Assembly: GCF_900460065.1 (NCBI RefSeq)
Contig: NZ_UAVD01000028.1
Coordinates: forward strand, 310,001 to 374,000
DNA length: 64,000 nucleotides
From: Streptomyces griseus
GTDB taxonomy: Bacteria > Actinomycetota > Actinomycetes > Streptomycetales > Streptomycetaceae
Reading direction: 5' to 3'
Shown here piece after piece: positions 47,042 through 54,361 of the stretch. A model generated the notes under the pieces. The model ran no database searches. It saw nothing but the letters and a program-made list of their open reading frames with translations, and was not told where the DNA came from. How positions within the stretch are numbered: position 1 is the stretch's first letter; every line of letters begins with the position of its first letter. Made by a program: the position numbers and the translations under genes.

Positions 47042-48091
47042 GTGACCATGACCAGTACGGACGCAGCGACGGAAGGGCACGAGGCCGCGGCGCTCCTGGA
47101 GCGCACCCGTGCCGCCGTCGACCCGCATCTACGAACGGCCGTGGAGTCGCTGCCCGGCGGCATACGCCGCGTCGCGATGTACCACTTCGGCTGGGAGAAC
47201 GCCGACGGAACCCCGGCCGCGGGCCAGGCGGGCAAGGCCATCAGGCCGGCCCTGGTGCTGGCCGCGGCCAGTGCGCTGGGCGGCGATCCCGAACGCGCCG
47301 TCCGGGCCGCCGTCGCCGTGGAGCTCGCCCACAACTTCACCCTGCTCCACGACGACGTCATCGACGAGGACACCACCCGCAGACACCGGCCCACCGCCTG
47401 GGCGGTCTTCGGCATCCCGGACGCCATCATCACCGGTGACGCCATGCTCGCCCTGGCCCAGCGGCTGCTGGCCGAGGACCCGCACCCGGCCGCCGCCCGC
47501 GCGGTCGCCCGCCTCTCCTCCTGCATCATCGAGCTGTGCGCGGGCCAGCAGGCGGACTGCGCCTTCGAGGAGCGCGGCCCCGAGGAGGTCACGCTCGACG
47601 AGTGCCTCACCATGGCCACCGCCAAGACCGGCGCGCTCCTTGGCTGCGCCTGTTCGCTCGGAGCCCTCTACGCCGGTGCGGAGGACCGGGCGGTCCGCGC
47701 GATGGACGGGTTCGGGCGGGAGGCCGGCCTCTCGTTCCAGCTCATCGACGACCTGATCGGCATCTGGGGCGACCCGGACCGCACCGGCAAGCCCGTCGGG
47801 GCCGACCTGGCCGCCCACAAGAAGTCCCTGCCCGTGGTCGCCGCTCTCACCTCGGGCACCCCGGCCGCGGCCGAGCTGGCCGCGCTCTACCGGGGGCCCA
47901 TGGCCACCGCCGGGGAGGTGAGCCGGGCGGCCGACGCGGTGGACCGGGCCGGCGGCCGGGACTGGGCCCAGGTCTCCGCGGCCGACCGGATGGCCCGCGC
48001 GGTCCACCACCTCTCCCGGGCGGTCCCCGACCCGAGCGCGGCCGGCGATCTGCTGGCCCTGGCCGAATTCGTCACCCGCAGGACCAGCTGA
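47042..48091 (+). CDS. Polyprenyl diphosphate synthase, probable encapsulin cargo
   Basis: All-alpha isoprenyl diphosphate synthase of 349 residues. The first aspartate motif is LLHDDVIDEDTTRRH (DDxxD), and the second region reads LIDDLIGIWGD, where the usual DDxxD is altered (DDLIG). KAIRPALVLAAASALGG and MATAKTGALLGCACSLG are further family segments. It lies 82 bases after the encapsulin gene in the same direction; polyprenyl transferases are known neighbours of family 2B shells. The usual long disordered N-terminal targeting tail is nearly absent (about 15 residues before the fold). Start choice: GTG 47042 given AGGGAG five bases upstream; GTG 47036 and ATG 47048 are alternatives. Confidence 0.88.
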   Translation: MTMTSTDAATEGHEAAALLERTRAAVDPHLRTAVESLPGGIRRVAMYHFGWENADGTPAAGQAGKAIRPALVLAAASALGGDPERAVRAAVAVELAHNFTLLHDDVIDEDTTRRHRPTAWAVFGIPDAIITGDAMLALAQRLLAEDPHPAAARAVARLSSCIIELCAGQQADCAFEERGPEEVTLDECLTMATAKTGALLGCACSLGALYAGAEDRAVRAMDGFGREAGLSFQLIDDLIGIWGDPDRTGKPVGADLAAHKKSLPVVAALTSGTPAAAELAALYRGPMATAGEVSRAADAVDRAGGRDWAQVSAADRMARAVHHLSRAVPDPSAAGDLLALAEFVTRRTS

Positions 48092-48144
48092 CCCACCACG
48101 TGCGACCGGCGCCCTTCCGTCAACTCTAGTATTCCGGAGGTGGG

Positions 48145-48777
48145 TTGAGTCAGAACGGCACGGAGGGGCGGCAGCCGGTCATGGGATTGCGGATTCAGCG
48201 GGCGGAGCAGCGCGACCGGGAGCTGGTCGTCTCGGTCATGGAGGAGGCCTTCCACCGCGACCCGGTCAGCGGTTGGGTGTTCCCCGACGAGGCGCACCGG
48301 CGCGCGGTCCACGGCAGGTTCCTCGGCGTCTTCGTCGACATCGCCCTCGCCGAGGGCCGGATCGACATCGCCGAGGACGGGGCCGCGGTGGCGCTCTGGC
48401 TCCCGGTGCCCGCCGGGGCCCCCGAGGGGGAGGACCCCACGCCCGCCCTGATGCGGCGGACCGCCGACCCCGACAACGAGCGGTGCGAACTGGTGGGCAG
48501 GCTCACCGGAGCGGTCCACCCGCACGACCGCGCCCACGCCTACCTGCTGATGATCGGCGTCACCCCCGACCGTCAGGGGGAGGGCATCGGCGCGGAGCTG
48601 ATCGGGACGGAGCTGGAGCGCTGCGACCGGGAAGGGCTGCCGGCCTATCTGGAGGCGAGCAGCGCCCGGAGCAGGGCGCTGTACGAGCGGCTCGGCTTCC
48701 GTTTCCTCGGGCACGCCGTCGACCTGCCGGACGGCCCGCCAATGTACCCCATGTGGCGCGAACCCCAAGGGGGTTGA
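48145..48777 (+). CDS. GNAT-family N-acetyltransferase
   Basis: Protein of 210 residues from a TTG start at 48145 with GGAGGTG six bases upstream; ATG 48181 is the alternative (198 residues). The acetyl-CoA motif is LLMIGVTPDRQGEGIGAELIG, followed by LEASSARSRALYERLGFRFLG. It is similar in plan to GNATs linked to small-molecule or aminoglycoside acetylation, but the substrate is unknown. It lies 53 bases after the polyprenyl synthase, so it may be part of the encapsulin operon. Confidence 0.8.
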   Translation: MSQNGTEGRQPVMGLRIQRAEQRDRELVVSVMEEAFHRDPVSGWVFPDEAHRRAVHGRFLGVFVDIALAEGRIDIAEDGAAVALWLPVPAGAPEGEDPTPALMRRTADPDNERCELVGRLTGAVHPHDRAHAYLLMIGVTPDRQGEGIGAELIGTELERCDREGLPAYLEASSARSRALYERLGFRFLGHAVDLPDGPPMYPMWREPQGG

Positions 48778-48829
48778 ACCCGGAGGGTGGTACGGAAGCC
48801 GGTCGGCGCAGGGGCTACAGTCCCTGCTC

Positions 48830-49498
48830 ATGACAGATGAGTCGTGGGCCGGCTGGTACCGGGACAACAAGGGTTCCGACGCCGTCGTTCTCACCACGGA
48901 CGGGCGGCAGCTCCGGATCCGGATCAGAGGGGTCGACTTCGAGGGCGATAGCTTCGACGACCTGGGGCCGGTCGCCGGCATGCCGCCGGAGAGCGGGATG
49001 TTCGCCCTCGCGGACGGTGCGCTCACCGACTGCGTACTGGAGTGGGATCTGCCGCTGCCCGTGCTCGTCGGGGGCACGCTCCGGCACGCCACGCTCAGCT
49101 GCCTGCTCTCCCTGCGCCGGGTCGACCCGGACCTCCACCTCGCGCTCCACCTGGACGGCGCGGTGTACGAATCGGCCCGCGCCGAGCGCGACTTCAACGC
49201 CGCCCTGACGGCCGTCCAGCGCGTCCTCCCGGACGGCGTCCGGATCCAGACCTGTATCGCCTGCGCCTTCTCCGACTACTTCCCGGCCCCCGGCCGGGGC
49301 TTCTCGGGCGGGCTCGCCTGTTTCCGGGGGGCCAAGGACGCCTATCGGGGCTCGGCGGGCGAGGACGACGTGCTGGACCTGTGGGACCAGCGCTCCGGGT
49401 TCGTCCAGGAGGTCTGGAGCTGCCGCGAGTTCGAGGTGCGCCCGGCCGACGGGGCGGGCACCGGCCATCGGGGAGCCTTCCCGCTGGAACTCGCCTGA
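48830..49498 (+). CDS. DUF6304-like hypothetical protein
   Basis: Soluble protein of 222 residues, acidic, with strands such as LTTDGRQLRIRIRGVDFEGD and a central PVLVGGTLRHATLSCLLSL. A C-x2-C pair (QTCIACAFSDYFP) and three further cysteines are present. The sequence resembles a family of immunity-like or barrel-shaped hypothetical proteins common in Streptomyces; the name is given with low certainty. No neighbour clarifies its role. Confidence 0.6.
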   Translation: MTDESWAGWYRDNKGSDAVVLTTDGRQLRIRIRGVDFEGDSFDDLGPVAGMPPESGMFALADGALTDCVLEWDLPLPVLVGGTLRHATLSCLLSLRRVDPDLHLALHLDGAVYESARAERDFNAALTAVQRVLPDGVRIQTCIACAFSDYFPAPGRGFSGGLACFRGAKDAYRGSAGEDDVLDLWDQRSGFVQEVWSCREFEVRPADGAGTGHRGAFPLELA

Positions 49499-49644
49499 CC
49501 TGGCGGCCGCCCGCAGCCGCGTCCGTAACCGGCTCCGCCCCGTTCCGCGTCCGCCCCGTGCCGTGCCCGGTACGGGGCGGACGTGCGTCACCCCGTTGCT
49601 CACACCTCATTGTTCTACTAGCATGCGAACAACGGAGGTTTTCC

Positions 49645-50613
49645 ATGACAAGCAAGAACCTTGGCCGCGCAACTCTCGCGGCCCTGCCCTTTGTCCTCGC
49701 TCTCCTCGCCGAACTCGCCGTCCACATGACCGTCAAGGACCGGCTGCCCGCGCGGCTGGCCGTCCACTTCGAGGCCGGCGGCACCGCCGACGGCTACATG
49801 GGCGTCGGGGCCCATCTCCTCTACACCGCCACATCGCTGCTCGTGCTCGGCGCGCTGTGGGCCTTCATCGGGGTCAACGGCAAGCTCTACGGCCGTTCCC
49901 ACCGGTGGTTCATCGGCGGGGGCTTCGCCGTCGCCGCGTTCCTCGGCTACCTCTTGACCGCCGTCCTGTTCGTCAACGTGGACGCCCCCGAGGGCGGGCC
50001 GGTGGACGGCTTCCCGCTCCGGCACATCGTCGTGGCCCTCGGGGCGGCCGTCCTCGCCGGAGCCCTCGGCCTGGCCGCGTCCCGGCTCGTCCCCGCACCC
50101 GAGGACCCCCGCGACCGGGACCCGGCGAGCCGGGACCGGATCGTGCTCGCCGACGGGGAGGTGGCCGGCTGGGCGCGCGGGATCGGCGCGTGGTGGGTGC
50201 CGGTCGCCGTGCTGGTGCTCCTGGCGGCCGGCGTCACCGTCGGCCTGGCGCAGAACTGGTTCATCGGGGGCCCGCTCCTCCTCCTCGGCCTGGTGGCGGG
50301 CACCTTCTGTCGCCCCCACGTCACCGTGGACCGGCGGGGCCTCACCGTCTCCGGCCTGCTGCCCCGGCCCCGGGTGCGGGTGCCGCTGGAGCGGATGGCG
50401 GGGGCGGACAGCCGCGCCGTCAACGCGCTGGCGGAGTACGGCGGCTGGGGCTATCGCATCCGCCCCGAGCGCAGCGGGGTCATCACCCGCTCGGGCGAGG
50501 CCATCGTCGTCAGCCTGACGAGCGGCCGCGAGTTCGCCGTCACCGTCGACGACTCGGCCACCGGCGCGGCCCTGCTCAACACGCTGCTCGACCGGCAGCG
50601 GACGGGGCGCTGA
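49645..50613 (+). CDS. DUF1648/DUF5808-type membrane protein
   Basis: Integral membrane protein of 322 residues with about six helices. The start of the family is recognisable in DRLPARLAVHFEAGGTADGYM, the DUF1648 signature. The C-terminal part has a PH-like region (VTVDRRGLTVSGLLPRPRVRVPLERM, EAIVVSLTSGREFAVTV). The family is linked to cell-envelope or peptide-antibiotic immunity functions (SdpI type). The downstream GntR regulator begins three bases after its stop. ATG 49645 follows GGAGG. Confidence 0.75.
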   Translation: MTSKNLGRATLAALPFVLALLAELAVHMTVKDRLPARLAVHFEAGGTADGYMGVGAHLLYTATSLLVLGALWAFIGVNGKLYGRSHRWFIGGGFAVAAFLGYLLTAVLFVNVDAPEGGPVDGFPLRHIVVALGAAVLAGALGLAASRLVPAPEDPRDRDPASRDRIVLADGEVAGWARGIGAWWVPVAVLVLLAAGVTVGLAQNWFIGGPLLLLGLVAGTFCRPHVTVDRRGLTVSGLLPRPRVRVPLERMAGADSRAVNALAEYGGWGYRIRPERSGVITRSGEAIVVSLTSGREFAVTVDDSATGAALLNTLLDRQRTGR

Positions 50614-50615
50614 CC

Positions 50616-50972
50616 ATGCTGTTCCGGGTCGATCCGACCTCAACCGTTCCGCTCGGCGACCAGATCGCCGCCTCGGTCCGCCGCGCGGTCGCCGAGGGCG
50701 CGGTGGCCCCGGGCGAGCGGCTGCCCGCCGCCCGGGTGCTCGCCGAATCCCTCGGCGTGAACGTCCACACGGTGCTGCGCGGCTACCAACGGCTCCGCGA
50801 GGAAGGGCTCATCGAGCTGCGCCGCGGCCGGGGTGCGGCCATCACCGCGGGCGCTTCGCCGCAGCGGGCCCGGCTGCTGGAGCACGTCCGCGAAGCCGTC
50901 GCGGACGCCCGGGACCTCGGCATGACCGAGGACGAACTGCTGGCCCTCGTCCGCGGCGAGCTCAACGCCTGA
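50616..50972 (+). CDS. GntR-family regulator (YtrA-like)
   Basis: Short GntR regulator of 118 residues: winged helix (IAASVRRAVAEGAVAPGERLPAARVLAESLGVNVHTVLRG) followed by a short dimerisation helix. No effector-binding domain is present, as in the YtrA subfamily that usually controls adjacent membrane or ABC proteins. It starts two bases after the stop of the DUF1648 gene, so it is co-transcribed and probably regulates it. Confidence 0.9.
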   Translation: MLFRVDPTSTVPLGDQIAASVRRAVAEGAVAPGERLPAARVLAESLGVNVHTVLRGYQRLREEGLIELRRGRGAAITAGASPQRARLLEHVREAVADARDLGMTEDELLALVRGELNA

Positions 50973-51048
50973 CCCGCGCGCGGGCGTGGAGGGGCGCGCA
51001 CGGGTACGGAGGGGTGCGCGGCCCGGCAGGCCACGGGCGCGGACCGCG

Positions 51049-51082
51049 CAGAGGACCGTTCCGCCCGCGGAACGGTCCTCTG
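51049..51082. terminator. Bidirectional terminator
   Basis: A perfect 15-bp stem (51049-51063 with 51068-51082, left arm starts CAGAGGACCG) and a 4-nt loop between the GntR gene and the convergent protease gene. Confidence 0.9.
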
Positions 51083-51157
51083 TCGTGTGGGGGGTGCCGG
51101 CCGGTCCCGGGACACGGGACCGGCCGTCCTCCGCCGGACTGCCGGTGCGTACCGGTG

Positions 51158-51811
51158 TCAGGAGGCGGAGCGGGCGAGCGCGGCCAGGCCGTTCTGCCAC
51201 AGCTGGTTCACCCGGGCCCGCTCGTTGGCGTCCGGCTGTGAGTTGGTGCAGGACGGGCCGGGGCCGCCACCGGACATCAACTCGCTGCACGGACCGGAGT
51301 AGTTGTCCGGCAGCCCGAGCACGTGCCCGGTCTCGTGCGTGGTGACCCGGGTCGAGTCGTACTGCTGGTTCTGGGCGTAGTCCAGGAAGATGTATCCGCG
51401 ACCGTGCCCGTCGGTGCTCGCGTAGGAGCCGCGGGGGTCGTTGCCCTCGCGGTACGTGAAGTCCGCGCCGGAGCCCTCCTGGAGCTGGACGTTGGAGACC
51501 GAGCTGTTCCAGATCCGCGTGCTGTTGGCTATCTCGCCGCTGAAGGACGGCGCGCCCGACGCGTCGTAGGTGACCGTGACGGCCTTGATGCCCGGGTTGG
51601 CGGCGCGCTTCTCGGCGACGGACTTCATGACCGCGTCGAGGAAGGCGCGGTTGGCGGCGGCGTTCTCGCCCGAACCGTTGTACGCGGCGACGGTGGTGGA
51701 GGAGGGGGCGGCAGGTGCCGGAGCGGCAGCGACGACGGGTGCGGTGCCCAGAGCGGCGACGAGGCCGAGCCCGGCGGCGGCGGTGGCGACAGCGGTCCTG
51801 AGGTGTCTCAT
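51158..51811 (-). CDS. snpA: Snapalysin-family secreted zinc metalloprotease
   Basis: Exported protease of 217 residues. A signal peptide (RTAVATAAAGLGLVAALGT, AAAP cleavage region) precedes a short propeptide. The catalytic motif is HETGHVLGLPD, the HExxHxxGxxD zinc site of snapalysin (M7). Two cysteines (SGPCSE, PSCTN) fit a disulfide. ATG 51811 follows AGGAGA. The divergent LysR gene is the classic SnpR/MprR partner that activates it. Confidence 0.93.
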   Translation of the reverse strand: MRHLRTAVATAAAGLGLVAALGTAPVVAAAPAPAAPSSTTVAAYNGSGENAAANRAFLDAVMKSVAEKRAANPGIKAVTVTYDASGAPSFSGEIANSTRIWNSSVSNVQLQEGSGADFTYREGNDPRGSYASTDGHGRGYIFLDYAQNQQYDSTRVTTHETGHVLGLPDNYSGPCSELMSGGGPGPSCTNSQPDANERARVNQLWQNGLAALARSAS

Positions 51812-52127
51812 GGGGGGATTTCTCCTACCTGTCCGATCGAACCCGCGCCGTGGGGGTGTCCGCTGGGCGGACAAGGCGTGGGGCGGTACGGGGAAGAGTG
51901 TGGTGCAGCACACAGTCACCGGGGATGATGTCGAACGGCGATAGCGCCGCCCTATCGCCGCCGGGCGGCTTCTCTCTGCGCACGTCAGCGGCCCGTGGGC
52001 ATGCCATGTGCACGCCACCGGCACGGCATCGTCACATGTCTGTGGGCCCAACACTCCCTGAATTGCCGCCGTTTGGCCGGGTTGCGACGTCTGGTGCGGG
52101 GCGTGCGGCAGTCATAGTCTCCGCTGC
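51812..52127. promoter_or_regulatory. Divergent control region of the protease and LysR gene
   Basis: A 316-base intergenic region with the inverted repeat GGCGATAG-N7-CTATCGCC at 51937-51959 roughly in its middle. It should contain the promoters of both genes. I could not assign -35/-10 pairs. Confidence 0.6.
51937..51959. promoter_or_regulatory. LysR-type operator candidate (T-N11-A)
   Basis: A perfect 8-bp dyad, GGCGATAG and CTATCGCC, with a 7-base centre. Inside it T51942 and A51954 have 11 bases between them, the spacing of LysR recognition boxes. Confidence 0.75.
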
Positions 52128-53081
52128 ATGGAGCTGGAGGTGAGGCACCTCAGGGCGCTCTGCGCCATCGCCGACGCCGGCAGCCTGCATCAGGCGGCCC
52201 GGCGCCTCGGCGTGAGCCAGCCCTCCCTGACCACCCAGCTCCGGCGGATCGAGAACGTGCTCGGCGCCGAACTGTTCCGCCGCGAACGGACCGGCTGCCG
52301 GCCGACCTCCCTGGGGCGGGCCGTCCTCAGCCGGGCACGGCCCCTCGTGGACGGCATGAACGACCTGGTCGCCGAGGCGCTGGCGGAGGCCGAGGCCGCC
52401 CGGCCGAGCGGATCCCGGCTGCGCATCGGCTCCACCGCCAGCCGGGTCATCGGCGGCTGGCTGCGCCGGCTGCGGGTCGCCCTGCCCGGCACCGACATCT
52501 CGCTGAGGGTCGACGTCTCCGCCCACGCGCTGCTGCGCTCGGTCGAGGAGGGCCGCCTGGACGTCGCCTTCGTGCACGAGGTGGAGGGCTCCCCGCTCGC
52601 CGTGCCGGAGCGCCTGGAGCAGCGCGTCCTCGTGGAACGGGAACCGCAGTTCATCTCGCTCTCCCGCGACCACCCCGCGGCCCGCCGTCGAGTGGTGGAG
52701 CTCGGGGACCTGGCGGGCGACCCGTGGATGGTCGATCCGACGGTGGACGGCGAGTGGGACGGGGTGCGCCGGGTGCTCGGCGCCGCCGGGCTCAATCCGC
52801 CGGTCCTGCACGGCGACTACCTCACCGCCGCCTCGCTGGTCGTGCTCGGCGAGGCCGTCGCACCCTGCCAGCCGACGTCGGGACCGCGCGACGACATGGT
52901 GATCCGCCCCCTGCTGGGGGACCCGCTCGCGGTGCGGCTGCTGCTGGTCTCCCGGCCGGGGACGGACATCGCCGTGGTGTACGCGCAGTTGGAGGACGCC
53001 TACCGGGACGCGGCGCGACGGGCCAGCGGCTACCACGAGTGGCTGCTGCGCCACCGCTCCCCGCTGGCCCGCACGCCCTGA
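52128..53081 (+). CDS. LysR-family activator (SnpR-like)
   Basis: Regulator of 317 residues. The N-terminal HTH is RHLRALCAIADAGSLHQAARRLGVSQPSLTTQLRRIE. The substrate-binding domain begins near residue 95 (RLRIGSTASRVIGGWLRRL). It is divergent from the snapalysin gene across 316 bases, the same arrangement as snpR-snpA. No clear ribosome binding site precedes ATG 52128. A 9-bp stem-loop follows it. Confidence 0.88.
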   Translation: MELEVRHLRALCAIADAGSLHQAARRLGVSQPSLTTQLRRIENVLGAELFRRERTGCRPTSLGRAVLSRARPLVDGMNDLVAEALAEAEAARPSGSRLRIGSTASRVIGGWLRRLRVALPGTDISLRVDVSAHALLRSVEEGRLDVAFVHEVEGSPLAVPERLEQRVLVEREPQFISLSRDHPAARRRVVELGDLAGDPWMVDPTVDGEWDGVRRVLGAAGLNPPVLHGDYLTAASLVVLGEAVAPCQPTSGPRDDMVIRPLLGDPLAVRLLLVSRPGTDIAVVYAQLEDAYRDAARRASGYHEWLLRHRSPLARTP

Positions 53082-53115
53082 CCCGCTGCCCGCTCGCGCC
53101 GGCGGCGCCCCGCGG

Positions 53116-53142
53116 GCCGGAGCCCCGGCCCCCGGCTCCGGC
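53116..53142 (+). terminator. Stem-loop after the LysR gene
   Basis: A 9-bp perfect stem (GCCGGAGCC / GGCTCCGGC) with a 9-nt C-rich loop, 35 bases past the stop. Probable terminator. Confidence 0.55.
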
Positions 53143-53247
53143 TTCGGCCCCCGGACCCGCCCCGGACTCTCGGCGACGGAAGGTTCCCCGTTCTGCTGAC
53201 AGCGTGCCCGGGTTCCCCCGCCGCCCGCGGGTGGGCAGAGTCGCTCC

Positions 53248-54246
53248 ATGAGGCTTCTGATGCTGGGCGGTACGGAGTTCGTCGGACGGGCGGTCACCGA
53301 TGCCGCGCTCGCGCGGGGTTGGGACGTCACGGTGTTCCACCGGGGGCGCCACGCGCCCCCGCCCGGCGCGCGGACGCTGACCGGGGACCGGACCGCGGGC
53401 GAGCGCGGACTCGCGGCACTCGCGGAGAGCGTGCGGGACTGGGACCTGGTCGTCGACACCTGGAGCGGCGCGCCCGCCGCCGTCCGTGACGCCGCCCGTC
53501 TGCTGTCCGGCCGGGCCGGGCACTTCAGTTACGTCTCCAGCCGCTCGGTCTACGCCCACCCGGCCGCCCCGGGGCTCGACGAGGACGGCCCGCTGGTGGC
53601 CGGCGCCTCGCCCGACGACGGCGCGGGCGTGCCGTACGACCGGGCCAAGCGCGGCGGTGAGCTGGCCGCCCTCGACGCCTTCGGGGACCGGGCCCTGCTG
53701 GCGAGGGCCGGCCTGATCATCGGCCCCGGCGAGAACATCGGCCGGCTGCCCTGGTGGCTGTCGCGGATCGCCCGGGGCGGACCGGTGATCGCTCCCGGGC
53801 GGCCCGGGACCGAGCTCCAGTACATCGACGCCCGCGACCTGGCGGCCTGGATCCTGGACGCGGCGGCGGGCGGGCTGCACGGCGCGTACAACACCGTCAG
53901 CCGCCCCGGCCACACGACCACGGGAGAGCTGTTGGAGTCCTGTGTACGCGTCACCGGGTCCGACGCCGAGCTGCGCTGGACCGAACCGGAGGTCCTGCTG
54001 GCCGCCGGGGTCGAGCCCTGGACCGACCTGCCGATCTGGCTCCCGCCGGGGGAGCTGTACGACACGCTCCACCGGGGCGACTCCACCAGGGCGTACGCGG
54101 CGGGACTGCGCTGCCGCCCGGCCGCGGAGACCGTCGCGGACACCTGGACCTGGCTGCGCGGCCTCGGTGGCGTGGCGCCCCGGCGCCCCGACCGCCCGGC
54201 CGTCGGCCTCGATCCCCGGCTGGAGGCGAAGCTGCTGGCTCTCTGA
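53248..54246 (+). CDS. NAD-dependent epimerase/dehydratase family protein
   Basis: Rossmann-fold protein of 332 residues. The cofactor motif LMLGGTEFVGRAV is at the N-terminus (GGTxFxG, the atypical-SDR form), FSYVSSRSVYAHP carries the Ser/Tyr region and VPYDRAKRGGE the Y-x3-K pair. The substrate is unknown; relatives include isoflavone-reductase-like and reductase proteins. It is monocistronic by appearance. Confidence 0.82.
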   Translation: MRLLMLGGTEFVGRAVTDAALARGWDVTVFHRGRHAPPPGARTLTGDRTAGERGLAALAESVRDWDLVVDTWSGAPAAVRDAARLLSGRAGHFSYVSSRSVYAHPAAPGLDEDGPLVAGASPDDGAGVPYDRAKRGGELAALDAFGDRALLARAGLIIGPGENIGRLPWWLSRIARGGPVIAPGRPGTELQYIDARDLAAWILDAAAGGLHGAYNTVSRPGHTTTGELLESCVRVTGSDAELRWTEPEVLLAAGVEPWTDLPIWLPPGELYDTLHRGDSTRAYAAGLRCRPAAETVADTWTWLRGLGGVAPRRPDRPAVGLDPRLEAKLLAL

Positions 54247-54286
54247 CGCCCCGCCCAGCTGCACGTTTTCCGCCGAAGAAACCCCC

Positions 54287-54298
54287 TATAGGCCTATA
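54287..54298. promoter_or_regulatory. Perfect palindrome upstream of the surface-protein gene
   Basis: TATAGGCCTATA is a perfect 12-bp palindrome 63 bases upstream of the start, in an unusually AT-rich patch. Possible operator or promoter element; unassigned. Confidence 0.4.
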
Positions 54299-54361
54299 CA
54301 AAGGGACAAAGGCGGCGTGTCATACAAACTGACAAAGTGTTAACCATGCATATTGCGCGGC

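Noticed and set aside
48761..48775. Hairpin AACCCC/GGGGTT at the end of the GNAT gene
   Set aside because: Stem is short, the loop is too small and it overlaps the stop codon.
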